Positions 1 to 5,684 of a DNA stretch of 6,282 nt are shown piece after piece (position 1 is the stretch's first letter; each line of letters begins with the position of its first letter). The notes beneath the pieces were generated by a model. The model made no database searches. It saw only the letters and a program-made list of their open reading frames with translations, and was not told the DNA's origin. The DNA is from Chloroflexota bacterium (lineage in GTDB: Bacteria; Chloroflexota; Dehalococcoidia; Lucifugimonadales; JACPCL1): the NCBI GenBank assembly GCA_016210375.1, contig JACQUH010000217.1, positions 1-6,282 on the forward strand, written 5' to 3'. The translations under genes and the position numbers were made by a program.

Positions 1-564
1 CTTCATAGCGCTCTGGTAGCCGGGGTTGTAGGACATGCACAGCAAGAACCCCTCATCGGCATGGAGCACAAGGCCCCGTTTCTCAATGGGCAGCAGCCGC
101 CGGTGGTCCGTGAGGGGGTGGATGAGCACCGTGGTATCCTTGCGGGCCTCCACTATCTCGTCCAGGTAGCAAATGGCTCCGGACTTCACGGCCCTGGTCA
201 GCGGGCCATCAATCCACTTGGTCTCCTCGCCTTCCAGCAGGTAGCGGCCCACCAGGTCGCTGGCGGTGAGGTCCTCATGGCACGCAATGGTGATGAGGGG
301 CAAGGTGGACCCACCGCCCTCGGCGGGTTGCCCGTCAATGTGGGCCAGAGGACGGCCCAATCGCCAGGCCATATACTCCACAAAACGCGTCTTGCCGCAG
401 CCCGTTGGCCCCTTGAGCAGCACGGGTATCTTCTGCTCGTAGGCCGCTTCAAAGAGCTCAATCTCGTCCCCTACCGGGACATAGAACGGCTCCTCTTCAA
501 CGGTGTACTCCTCAATGAGGAACTCCCGATAGATGCTTCTTGTTCCCCTAATTGGCGTTGTCAC
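1..564 (-). CDS. CbbQ/NirQ/NorQ-family AAA+ ATPase, 3' end cut by window edge
   Basis: MoxR-type AAA+ ATPase of the CbbQ/NirQ/NorQ/GpvN group. In this family the ATPase works with a VWA-domain partner (CbbO, NorD) as a remodelling or metal-insertion chaperone for a target enzyme in the cytoplasm. The 188 visible residues show a Walker A loop GPTGCGKT (52-59, Lys58), a Walker B segment AICYLDEI (130-137, Asp135-Glu136), a segment around 149-164 with paired Arg155-Arg156, and the hallmark SYNPGYQS (178-185), typical of this group. The family is usually about 260-300 residues, so the C-terminal third is off the left edge. The start is GTG at 564-562, whose GTGA overlaps the coaE stop. A strong Shine-Dalgarno GGGAGG lies 5 nt upstream inside coaE, indicating translational coupling. 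The target is unknown; a VWA gene would be expected next, beyond the window. Family call is firm, specific role open. Confidence 0.9.
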   Translation of the reverse strand, partial: MTTPIRGTRSIYREFLIEEYTVEEEPFYVPVGDEIELFEAAYEQKIPVLLKGPTGCGKTRFVEYMAWRLGRPLAHIDGQPAEGGGSTLPLITIACHEDLTASDLVGRYLLEGEETKWIDGPLTRAVKSGAICYLDEIVEARKDTTVLIHPLTDHRRLLPIEKRGLVLHADEGFLLCMSYNPGYQSAMK

Positions 565-1166
565 GCAGCCCTCCCTTGGACGCGACTCTCCCACAGATGT
601 TGAACTTCACACCGCAACTCTTCCATGCCGCCGTTGTTTTCAATGACGACGGTGGCATGTTTCGCACGCTCATGGTTGGAAAGCTGGGACCGGATACGGC
701 GGCGGACCTCCTCCTCCGGCAGGTTACTGCGCTGGTGCACCCGCTGGACCACTACGTCCTCCGAGGCCGTCGTCACCCATACCTCGTCCACCAGGGGCGT
801 CCAGTTGGCCTCAATGAGGATCGCAGCTTCCACCACCGCCACCTGCACACCCTTAGCCCGCAACTCATCCAACTGCCCCTGGATCATCCTGAACATCCTC
901 GGGTGCATGATGGCATTGAGGCGGGCGAGCTCCTTGGGGTCGGAGAATACGATGGATCCCAGCTTTCTTCGGTCTATCTCACCGGTAGGTTGAAGGATGC
1001 CCTGGCCAAAGGCGTTTACCACTGCCTGCCAGGTCTCAGTCTGGGGTAGGTATGCCTGATGGCCCACCAGGTCTGCGTCTATTACCTCAGCGCCTAGCTC
1101 TCTCAGCTTCCTCGTCACTTCACTCTTGCCGGAGCCTATGCCGCCCGTCAGGCCAACAACAAACAT
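561..1166 (-). CDS. coaE: Dephospho-CoA kinase
   Basis: Catalyses the last step of coenzyme A synthesis, ATP-dependent phosphorylation of the ribose 3'-OH of dephospho-CoA, in the cytoplasm. The 201-residue product matches the usual bacterial length of about 200. Visible motifs are the P-loop GGIGSGKS (8-15), the catalytic/acceptor-site Asp pair EVIDAD (Asp30, Asp32), IDRRKL (64-69), the HP pair (88-89), VVEAAILIE (111-119) replacing the more common V-PLLFE form, and a lid region rich in Arg (about 141-165) leading to the NHERAKHATVVIENNG end motif. The ATG at 1166-1164 gives the P-loop its normal N-terminal position. A weak purine-rich stretch (AGGACGGAG) precedes it. It is the first gene of a minus-strand operon with the AAA+ ATPase and has its own promoter at 1203-1231. 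This is a routine housekeeping gene apart from its partner. Confidence 0.96.
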   Translation of the reverse strand: MFVVGLTGGIGSGKSEVTRKLRELGAEVIDADLVGHQAYLPQTETWQAVVNAFGQGILQPTGEIDRRKLGSIVFSDPKELARLNAIMHPRMFRMIQGQLDELRAKGVQVAVVEAAILIEANWTPLVDEVWVTTASEDVVVQRVHQRSNLPEEEVRRRIRSQLSNHERAKHATVVIENNGGMEELRCEVQHLWESRVQGRAA

Positions 1167-1202
1167 GCTCCGTCCTGTTCCTTAGCTGATGGGTTAACAG
1201 CC

Positions 1203-1231
1203 ATTGTACCTTGGCCCTTTTCCATGGTCAA
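1203..1231 (-). promoter_or_regulatory. Sigma-70-like promoter for coaE
   Basis: Read on the minus strand, TTGACC (1231-1226) and TACAAT (1208-1203) are separated by exactly 17 bp. Each differs from the consensus hexamer at one position. Transcription would begin near 1196 and give a leader of about 30 nt before the coaE ATG. The position between divergent genes supports it. It shares TACAATG with the selA promoter on the other strand. Confidence 0.65.
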
Positions 1232-1246
1232 GCAACAGAGGCGACG

Positions 1247-1278
1247 TTGCGAAACTCAGCGCCTCCCTATGCTACAAT
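1247..1278 (+). promoter_or_regulatory. Extended -10 promoter for selA
   Basis: The segment TGCTACAAT at 1270-1278 is an extended -10 element (TGn followed by TACAAT). A weak -35 candidate TTGCGA lies at 1247-1252, with a long 20-bp spacer, so the extended -10 probably carries most of the activity. Initiation near 1285 leaves a leader of about 26 nt before ATG 1311. It would leave too little room for a ribosome site before GTG 1296, which helps choose the selA start. Confidence 0.5.
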
Positions 1279-1310
1279 GAGCGCAAACCTGCATCGTGGG
1301 GTGCGCCTGC

Positions 1311-2699
1311 ATGTCCACCGGTTTCCGGGCCCTGCCCAGCGTGGAACGCCTGCTTTCCCAGGAGCCGCTTCAAGAGCTGGCCCGCACCTACTCCCACGAT
1401 GCCCTGGTGGGTATGATACGCCAGGAGCTAGCGGAGCGCCGCCAGGCCATCGCCCAGGGGGAAAACCCACCCTCCTTGGATGAGCTGGTGCTGGCCCTCC
1501 AGGGCCGCCTCCGCCGGACGTGGACCGTCTTCCCTCAACCGCTCATCAACGCCACAGGCGTCATCCTGCACACCAACCTGGGCCGGGCGCCCCTGAGCCG
1601 CGCCGCCATCCAGGCGGTGACCCTGGCCGCGGGAGGCTACACGGGCCTGGAATACGATGTCGCGGAGGGCGAGCGCGGCTCCCGCCAGGCCCACGTGGAG
1701 GCGTTGTTGCGCCAGCTCACTGGCGCTGAGGCGGGCATCGCCCTTAACAACAACGCCTCTGCCGTCATGCTGGGGCTGGCCGCCATTGCCGCGGGCAAAG
1801 AGGTCATCGTCTCCCGGGGCGAGGCGGTGGAGATCGGCGGGGGCTTTCGCATCCCGGAGGTGCTGGCCCAGAGCGGGGCGACGCTGGTGGAGGTGGGCAC
1901 CACGAACCGCACCTACGCCGCCGACTACGAGAAGGCGATTACTGAGCACACCGGTGCACTCTTGAAGGTGCACGCCAGCAACTTCCGCGTGGTGGGCTTC
2001 ACTCATACCCCAGCCACGGAGGAGCTGGTGGCCTTGGGACGCCAGCGGGGCGTCCCCGTGCTGCACGATCTGGGATCGGGCTGCCTGCTGGACACGGCGC
2101 AGTTCGGCCTGGCCCACGAGCCCACACCCCAGGAGAGCATCAATGCCGGCGTGGACCTCGCCTTTTTCTCCGGCGACAAGCTCCTGGGCGGACCCCAGGC
2201 GGGCATCGCCGTCGGCAAGCAGGAGGCCGTGCAGCGGATGGCGCGGCACCCCCTGGCCCGGGCAGTCCGCCTGGACAAGCTCTCTCTGGCGGCCCTCACC
2301 GCCACGCTGCTGCACTACCTGAAGGACGAGGCCCTGCGGGAGATACCCACCTGGCGGATGATTGCCCTGTCGCCGCAGGTAATACACCGGCGCGCCTTGC
2401 GCTGGCGGCGAGCCATCGGGCCAAGGGCCAGCGTGGTGAAGGGCGAGTCCACCGTGGGCGCTGGCAGCCTGCCCGGCGAGACCTTGCCCACCTGGCTTGT
2501 CGCCCTGGACCCCGCCGGCGGCGACGGCGGCGCGGACGCCCTGGCCGCCCGCCTGCGCAGCGGCGACCCGCCCGTCATCGCGCGCATCGCCGAAGGCCAG
2601 GTCGTGCTGGACCCGCGCACCCTGCTGCCGGGAGAGGACGCTGCCCTGGTCAAGATTTGTCTGGAAGCATTAAGAGAACAGGAAACGCCAGGCAGGTGA
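1311..2699 (+). CDS. selA: L-seryl-tRNA(Sec) selenium transferase
   Basis: PLP-dependent enzyme that converts Ser-tRNA(Sec) to Sec-tRNA(Sec) using selenophosphate from SelD; cytoplasmic, a homodecamer in characterised bacteria. With ATG 1311 the product is 462 residues, matching E. coli SelA (463). Motifs in order, numbered from this start: LPSVERLL (9-16), the NATGVILHTNLGRA block (80-93), NNNASAV (146-152), VSRGEAVEIGGGFRIPEV (167-184), VGTTNRT (195-201), KVHASNF (219-225), HDLGSG (252-257) and FSGDKLLGGPQAG (286-298). Lys290 is the expected PLP-binding lysine (Lys295 in E. coli). GTG 1296 is in frame and would add five residues, but it sits too close to the promoter and lacks a ribosome site. 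No obvious Shine-Dalgarno precedes ATG either. The gene ends with TGA (2697-2699). Its last coding part, 2491-2652, recurs at 3240-3401. selB often adjoins selA in bacteria, but no selB follows here. Confidence 0.97.
   Translation: MSTGFRALPSVERLLSQEPLQELARTYSHDALVGMIRQELAERRQAIAQGENPPSLDELVLALQGRLRRTWTVFPQPLINATGVILHTNLGRAPLSRAAIQAVTLAAGGYTGLEYDVAEGERGSRQAHVEALLRQLTGAEAGIALNNNASAVMLGLAAIAAGKEVIVSRGEAVEIGGGFRIPEVLAQSGATLVEVGTTNRTYAADYEKAITEHTGALLKVHASNFRVVGFTHTPATEELVALGRQRGVPVLHDLGSGCLLDTAQFGLAHEPTPQESINAGVDLAFFSGDKLLGGPQAGIAVGKQEAVQRMARHPLARAVRLDKLSLAALTATLLHYLKDEALREIPTWRMIALSPQVIHRRALRWRRAIGPRASVVKGESTVGAGSLPGETLPTWLVALDPAGGDGGADALAARLRSGDPPVIARIAEGQVVLDPRTLLPGEDAALVKICLEALREQETPGR
2491..2652 (+). 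repeat. Direct repeat copy 1, inside the selA 3' end
   Basis: This 162-bp stretch encodes SelA residues from about Trp395 to Val447. It aligns without gaps to 3240-3401 at a constant offset of 749 bp, with 18 differences counted by eye, about 89% identity. Homology stops abruptly at both ends. Copy 1 is in the complete gene. Confidence 0.93.
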
Positions 2700-2702
2700 C
2701 GT

Positions 2703-3017
2703 TTGCCGGACTGGGTGGATTTTCAAGGCCAGCTCATTCGTCTTACCGACGAACGCTTGAGGCACATACTTGAACACCCAGAAATGGCAGAGATGGTTTC
2801 AGCAATACCGGAGACGCTCCTCTACCCGGATGTAGTGGCCGTCTCCCAAAGTGACGACTTTGTAAGGCTCTATTATAAACGGTACGAATTTACATCGGTC
2901 GGGGACAAACTGGCTTGTGTGGTCACAAAGCAATCCGATGGCGGTTTTTTCATCATCACCGCGTATCTGACTGACAAGATAAAACGGGGTGGCATACTAT
3001 GGCAGAAAAACGAGTAA
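2703..3017 (+). CDS. PBECR2/DUF4258-like small protein, candidate toxin of a TA-like pair
   Basis: A 104-residue protein resembling the small PBECR-type group (a nuclease fold related to Barnase/EndoU/RelE toxins). The match is from remembered family style, not a search. Visible features are FQGQLIRLTDERLRHILEHP (7-26) with His21 and His25, VRLYYKRY (54-61), KLACVVTK (69-76) and a final strand FIITAYLTDKIKRG (83-96) ending in Trp100. Arg55, Tyr57/58 and Thr86 are plausible active-site candidates by position only. No signal peptide or membrane segment. The start is TTG 2703, with AGGCAGG about 6 nt upstream; GTG 2715 is an alternative that loses four residues. The frame is the same as selA and lies just after its TGA. 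It overlaps the next gene by 19 nt, so the two form one unit. Composition is far less GC-rich than selA, suggesting acquisition. Enzymatic activity is an inference. Confidence 0.82.
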   Translation: MPDWVDFQGQLIRLTDERLRHILEHPEMAEMVSAIPETLLYPDVVAVSQSDDFVRLYYKRYEFTSVGDKLACVVTKQSDGGFFIITAYLTDKIKRGGILWQKNE

Positions 3018-3205
3018 CCATTTGGTACGATCCCAAAGGCGACTACCTTGAGGTCATCTTTGACCAGCAAAAAGGCTACTTCCGTGAGACCAAGGATGAT
3101 CGCGTCATGGAGAAAGTAGACGCTCAGGGAAACATACTTGGCTTCTCAATACTTGGCCTTGGGTCCATCAAAGAAAAGCCACTAGAAGTGGCGTTGCCCG
3201 AATAG
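2999..3205 (+). CDS. DUF2283 family small protein, candidate antitoxin or partner
   Basis: A 68-residue protein with the DUF2283 pattern: VTIWYDPKGDYLEVIF (6-21), GYFRET (26-31), EKVDAQGNILGFSILG (38-53) and a short C-terminal tail ending LEVALPE. It is probably a compact beta-rich domain with no catalytic signature. The ATG at 2999 overlaps the end of the preceding gene by 19 nt in another frame and is preceded by a GGGGTGG purine run about 6 nt upstream. Overlap and small size give the two genes the architecture of a toxin-antitoxin or toxin-immunity pair, with this as the likely neutralising partner. That role is inferred from layout only; the family has no function I can state as established. 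It is followed after 34 nt by the selA 3' fragment. Confidence 0.85.
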   Translation: MAEKRVTIWYDPKGDYLEVIFDQQKGYFRETKDDRVMEKVDAQGNILGFSILGLGSIKEKPLEVALPE

Positions 3206-3239
3206 GTTTGGGCACAGCAAGTGCAAAACAAAGGCTTTC

Positions 3240-3433
3240 CCTGGCTTGTCGCCCTGGACCCCGCCGGCGGAGACGGCGGCGCCGATGCTCTGGCCGCTCG
3301 CCTGCGAGGTAGCAACCCGCCCATCATCGCGCGCGTCGCCGAAGGCCAGGTCGTGCTGGACCCGCGCCCGGTGCTGCCGGGAGAGGATGCGGCGCTGGTC
3401 AGAGAGGCAAGAAAAGGGACGGAACAAGTCTAG
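3240..3433 (+). pseudogene. Detached second copy of the selA 3' end
   Basis: Encodes WLVALDPAGGDGGADALAAR and onward, equivalent to SelA residues about 395-447, then an unrelated short tail to TAG 3431-3433. Homology with 2491-2652 covers 3240-3401. Of 53 codons compared, about nine differ synonymously and seven alter the residue (for example Val/Ile, Ile/Val, Asp/Asn). The two copies therefore diverged while still under protein-level selection, and this is not a fresh tandem copy. The frame stays open from GTG 3221, but the fragment lacks the PLP-binding core and cannot be a functional transferase. Its stop overlaps the end of the minus-strand PIN gene. Either it is the remnant of the original selA end displaced by an insertion, or it was carried in with the neighbouring cassette from another strain. 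Confidence 0.9.
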
Positions 3434-3810
3434 CGGAAAACCAGAATCTCAAGTCCCAGCGAAAGCTCTTGCCATCGGTGGTCAGCGGTCAACACCGGCG
3501 CGCCAAGCTTCAAGGCTAAGGCAAGACAACTCCTGTCCCCCAGCGAAAGACCGAGTGGCCGTGTTCTCGGACGCAGTAGACCTGCGAGGTAGGCCTGCTC
3601 TGCATCAAAGGGGACAGTCTGCCGTTCAAGGCCAGCCAGATGCTGGCGAATCATAGTTTCAGATATTCCCCGTTCCGATAATTTTGCAATCACTTCGGTG
3701 AGGTTAACTGCGCTGACCACAGCTTCTCCCATATGCTCAGCCACTTGCTCTGCCCCTGGCTCCTGCTGGAACAACGTGAGCAGCGCCGATGCATCCATGA
3801 CGACAGCCAT
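3430..3810 (-). CDS. vapC: PIN-domain toxin, VapC family
   Basis: A 126-residue PIN-domain ribonuclease; VapC toxins cleave specific RNAs (often tRNA or rRNA loops) when not bound by VapB. The Mg2+-binding acidic residues are all present, numbered from ATG 3810-3808: Asp6 in VVMDASAL, Glu39 in VNLTEV, Asp92 in LSLGDRSCLALA and Asp110 in VLTADHRW. Length is typical of the family. A TTG one codon earlier is possible. ATG is preferred because the antitoxin stop and this start form TGATG (one shared base), with AGGAGG 7 nt upstream, classic translational coupling. The 3' end overlaps the plus-strand selA fragment by 4 nt tail to tail. The target RNA cannot be told from the sequence. The gene appears intact and probably active. 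Confidence 0.94.
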   Translation of the reverse strand: MAVVMDASALLTLFQQEPGAEQVAEHMGEAVVSAVNLTEVIAKLSERGISETMIRQHLAGLERQTVPFDAEQAYLAGLLRPRTRPLGLSLGDRSCLALALKLGAPVLTADHRWQELSLGLEILVFR

Positions 3811-4052
3811 CAAAAGGCCTCCTGTCGCCGCTCTTCAAGGAGTTCGTCCGTCAACGACACGCCTTCAGGAACATGCTGACGGACAAGTTCCTGGATTCTT
3901 CGGATTGACTGGCGCAGGGTGAATAGGCGAAGCTCGTCCCCCTCCAAGACAATCAAAACATAATCCCCCGGCTTGAGGCCAAGCTTATTGCGGTATTCCG
4001 CCGGAATCACCACTCGGCCTCCTTCCCCTAGTCTTGTAGTAGTAGTTATCAT
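3810..4052 (-). CDS. vapB: AbrB/MazE-type antitoxin, VapB family
   Basis: An 80-residue antitoxin with an N-terminal swapped-hairpin AbrB/SpoVT DNA-binding domain: TRLGEGGRVVIPAEYRNKLG (6-25) and LKPGDYVLIVLEGDELRLF (26-44). The C-terminal charged helix (47-80) is the usual toxin-wrapping segment. The complex with VapC would neutralise the RNase and repress its own promoter. ATG 4052-4050 is chosen for the N-terminal position of the domain and for GGGAGA 8 nt upstream. A second ATG seven bases upstream is out of frame. The gene is immediately followed by vapC with a one-base overlap. The promoter and a probable operator lie at 4076-4114. Confidence 0.94.
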   Translation of the reverse strand: MITTTTRLGEGGRVVIPAEYRNKLGLKPGDYVLIVLEGDELRLFTLRQSIRRIQELVRQHVPEGVSLTDELLEERRQEAF

Positions 4053-4075
4053 ATGCCATGTCTCCCTGGTTTGCC

Positions 4076-4114
4076 ATATGCTATAATGTTACCATAGCAC
4101 ATCTTTATTGTCAC
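4076..4114 (-). promoter_or_regulatory. vapBC promoter with overlapping inverted-repeat operator
   Basis: On the minus strand GTGACA (4114-4109) and TAACAT (4091-4086) are 17 bp apart. Initiation near 4079 gives a leader of about 27 nt. An inverted repeat with 9-nt arms, ATATGCTAT (4076-4084) and ATAGCACAT (4094-4102), matches at 8 of 9 positions, is separated by 9 bp and straddles the -10 element. This fits autorepression by a dimeric AbrB-type antitoxin. Assignment is by pattern and position. Confidence 0.6.
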
Positions 4115-4456
4115 AACCACCGATATTCTTCACCCGTGCTATGCCAGATGGCACACCGTCTCTGAAGAAATAGCTCATGGCGCGACCCACCTGGTACGCC
4201 GACCACCCTCCCGCCTGCACCTGTGCCTCTTGCCAGGCCCAACGCCTGGGCCGTCGCCGCAGGAAGGGCAACTCGTTGCTATCTGCCATTGCCCATTGGT
4301 TCAAGCGTCTGCATCGCAAAGGCTGAAAACGGAATCTCCTCGCCCATTGCGATGCGGAACCGCAGCCAATTGACATCGCCGCGTCGTTATGCCAAAGTAG
4401 TGCTCCCCTACCCTATCGCCTGGCCTGTGCGGGCCCAGGCCGCCAGGAGCGCTGCA
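4103..4456. other. Intergenic region without a confident gene; possible decayed minus-strand coding
   Basis: No convincing gene is seen. On the minus strand a 66-codon frame (4289-4087 side, stop TAA at 4091-4089) begins MADSNELPFLRRRPRRWAWQ and ends at the vapB operator. An overlapping frame ends in AFAMQTLEPMGNGR just before it, closed upstream by two nonsense codons. Both read more like protein than random sequence, yet neither has a ribosome site or a family I recognise. They may be remnants of older genes. A 12-bp stem (4308-4319 with 4347-4358, one G-T pair, 27-nt loop) also lies here. An in-frame plus-strand extension of the CoA-transferase back to 4223 is possible but unlikely. Confidence 0.4.
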
Positions 4457-5650
4457 ATGAACTCCTTGCCCCTGCGTAACATCCGCGTCCTGGAGATGAC
4501 GCACATCGTCGCCGGCCCCACGGCGGGCAGAATCCTGGCGGACATGGGCGCCGATGTGATCAAGATAGAGCCTCCCGATGCCCTGGACCCCAGTCGCCCC
4601 GGCTCCGCGCGTTCAGGCACCTTCTTTTTCCTGAATAGCAATAAGCGCGGTATCGTCCTTGACCTCAAGAAGGATGAGGCCCGCGCCATCTTCTACCGCC
4701 TGGCAGAAAAAGCCGACGTCGTCCTGGAGAATATGGGCCCCGGCGTCATGGACCGTCTCGGCCTGGGCTACGGCGAGCTCTCCCGGCGCAACCCACGCCT
4801 CGTCTATTGCAGCATCAAGGGCTTCCTCAGCGGCCCCTACGGCGACCGCCCCTCCATGGACGAGCTGGCGCAGAACATGTCCGGCCTCGCCTTCATGACC
4901 GGCCCCAAGGGACGCCCTCTTCGCGCTGGCGCCAGCGTCGTGGACATCGGCGCAGCCTCCTTCGGCGTGAACGGCGTCCTGGGCGCGCTCCTGGAACGGC
5001 ATACCACCGGCAAGGGCCAGTTCATCAACAGCGGCCTCTTTGAGACCGCCCTGTTCTACGTGGGCCAGCACATGGCCCAGACCCAGCTCACCGGCAACCC
5101 GCCGCGCAGCATGGCAGAGCGCGACCGCAACACCGCAGGCGGCTACGCTATCTACGACCTCTTCGCCTGCGGCGATGGCCGCCAGGTCTTCGTTGCCATC
5201 TTCAATACCCCCCAGTGGAAGTCCTTCTGCAAAGTCCTCGGCTTGAACGACCTCATAGATAACCCTGACCTGCAAGACAACGCCAGCCGCGCCCGCGCTC
5301 GTCCATGGTTCATGCCCCTCCTGGACGGAGCCATTGGCAGATACGAAGGCAAGGTCCTGGTCCGCCAGCTCGCCGACGCCGCCGTGCCCGCCGCCATCGT
5401 CAACACCCCGGAGACCGTCATGGAGGAGGCGCAGGTGCAGGCCCCCCATCGCCTGGCCCAAGTTGCCGCCCCGGGGAAGCAGCTTTCCGTACCGACGCTC
5501 CCCTATGAGACCCCCGACTACGTCTTCACCGTGCGCCACGATCCCCCTGCCCGGCCAGGCCGGGATACCAGGGCCATCCTCGCCGAAGCGGGCTATGCCC
5601 CGGAGGAGATAGAGCGTCTTATGCAGGCAAAGGTAGCAATGGCGCTGTAG
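4457..5650 (+). CDS. CaiB/BaiF-family (class III) CoA-transferase
   Basis: A 397-residue enzyme of the family that transfers CoA between carboxylic acids through an aspartyl-CoA thioester without a ping-pong release (formyl-CoA:oxalate, carnitine, succinyl-CoA:acid transferases). Features include the N-terminal LRNIRVLEMTHIVAGPTAGR (6-25), LADMGADVIKIEPP (27-40), the NSNKRGIVLDLK block (60-71), VVLENMGPGVMDRLGLGY (88-105), IKGFLSGPYGDRPSMDELAQ (120-139), SGLAFMTG (142-149) and VVDIGAA (161-167), whose Asp163 is the probable catalytic aspartate. GKGQFINSGLFETAL follows. The length is normal. ATG 4457 is chosen because AGGAG lies 7 nt upstream and the family motif starts at once; the in-frame 78-residue extension back to 4223 has no family features. 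The substrate cannot be inferred, since no other catabolic gene is present. It stands alone, with no clear promoter, and ends at a weak terminator. Confidence 0.95.
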   Translation: MNSLPLRNIRVLEMTHIVAGPTAGRILADMGADVIKIEPPDALDPSRPGSARSGTFFFLNSNKRGIVLDLKKDEARAIFYRLAEKADVVLENMGPGVMDRLGLGYGELSRRNPRLVYCSIKGFLSGPYGDRPSMDELAQNMSGLAFMTGPKGRPLRAGASVVDIGAASFGVNGVLGALLERHTTGKGQFINSGLFETALFYVGQHMAQTQLTGNPPRSMAERDRNTAGGYAIYDLFACGDGRQVFVAIFNTPQWKSFCKVLGLNDLIDNPDLQDNASRARARPWFMPLLDGAIGRYEGKVLVRQLADAAVPAAIVNTPETVMEEAQVQAPHRLAQVAAPGKQLSVPTLPYETPDYVFTVRHDPPARPGRDTRAILAEAGYAPEEIERLMQAKVAMAL

Positions 5651-5656
5651 AGTTCC

Positions 5657-5683
5657 AAAAGCTATCTCAAGACGGCTTTTTTT
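5657..5683 (+). terminator. Weak Rho-independent terminator after the CoA-transferase
   Basis: AAAAGC (5657-5662) pairs with GCTTTT (5675-5680) across a 12-nt loop, and the T run continues to 5683 (seven T in all). The stem is short and AT-rich, so efficiency would be low. Its position, 7 nt after the stop codon, is right. Confidence 0.35.
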
Positions 5684-5684
5684 C

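Noticed and set aside
61..603. Plus-strand open frame of 180 codons
   Set aside because: It is antisense to the AAA+ ATPase, which has Walker motifs and a coupled start. The plus translation shows no domain.
1296..1310. GTG start for selA five codons upstream
   Set aside because: It would leave only about 11 nt of leader after the -10-based start. The length from ATG 1311 matches known SelA.
1428..2387. Minus-strand open frame of 319 codons
   Set aside because: It lies wholly antisense to selA and has a Gly/Gln/His-rich composition typical of a high-GC shadow frame.
2737..2753. Hairpin TTCGTC/GACGAA after the selA TGA as a SECIS element
   Set aside because: The stem is short, the loop TTACC lacks the conserved bases known from bacterial SECIS elements, and SelA itself is not a selenoprotein.
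4079..4087. Perfect extended -10 TGCTATAAT on the plus strand
   Set aside because: There is no -35 at proper spacing (TGTCTC at 17 bp) and no rightward gene close by. It is explained by the left arm of the vapBC operator and kept only as a remark.
4370..4375. Perfect TTGACA upstream of the CoA-transferase
   Set aside because: At 16-18 bp spacing no acceptable -10 is found (CAAAGT at 17 bp), so no promoter was called.
4223..4456. 78-residue N-terminal extension of the CoA-transferase
   Set aside because: It has no family features or ribosome site, and the family's N-terminal motif begins immediately after ATG 4457, which has AGGAG 7 nt upstream.
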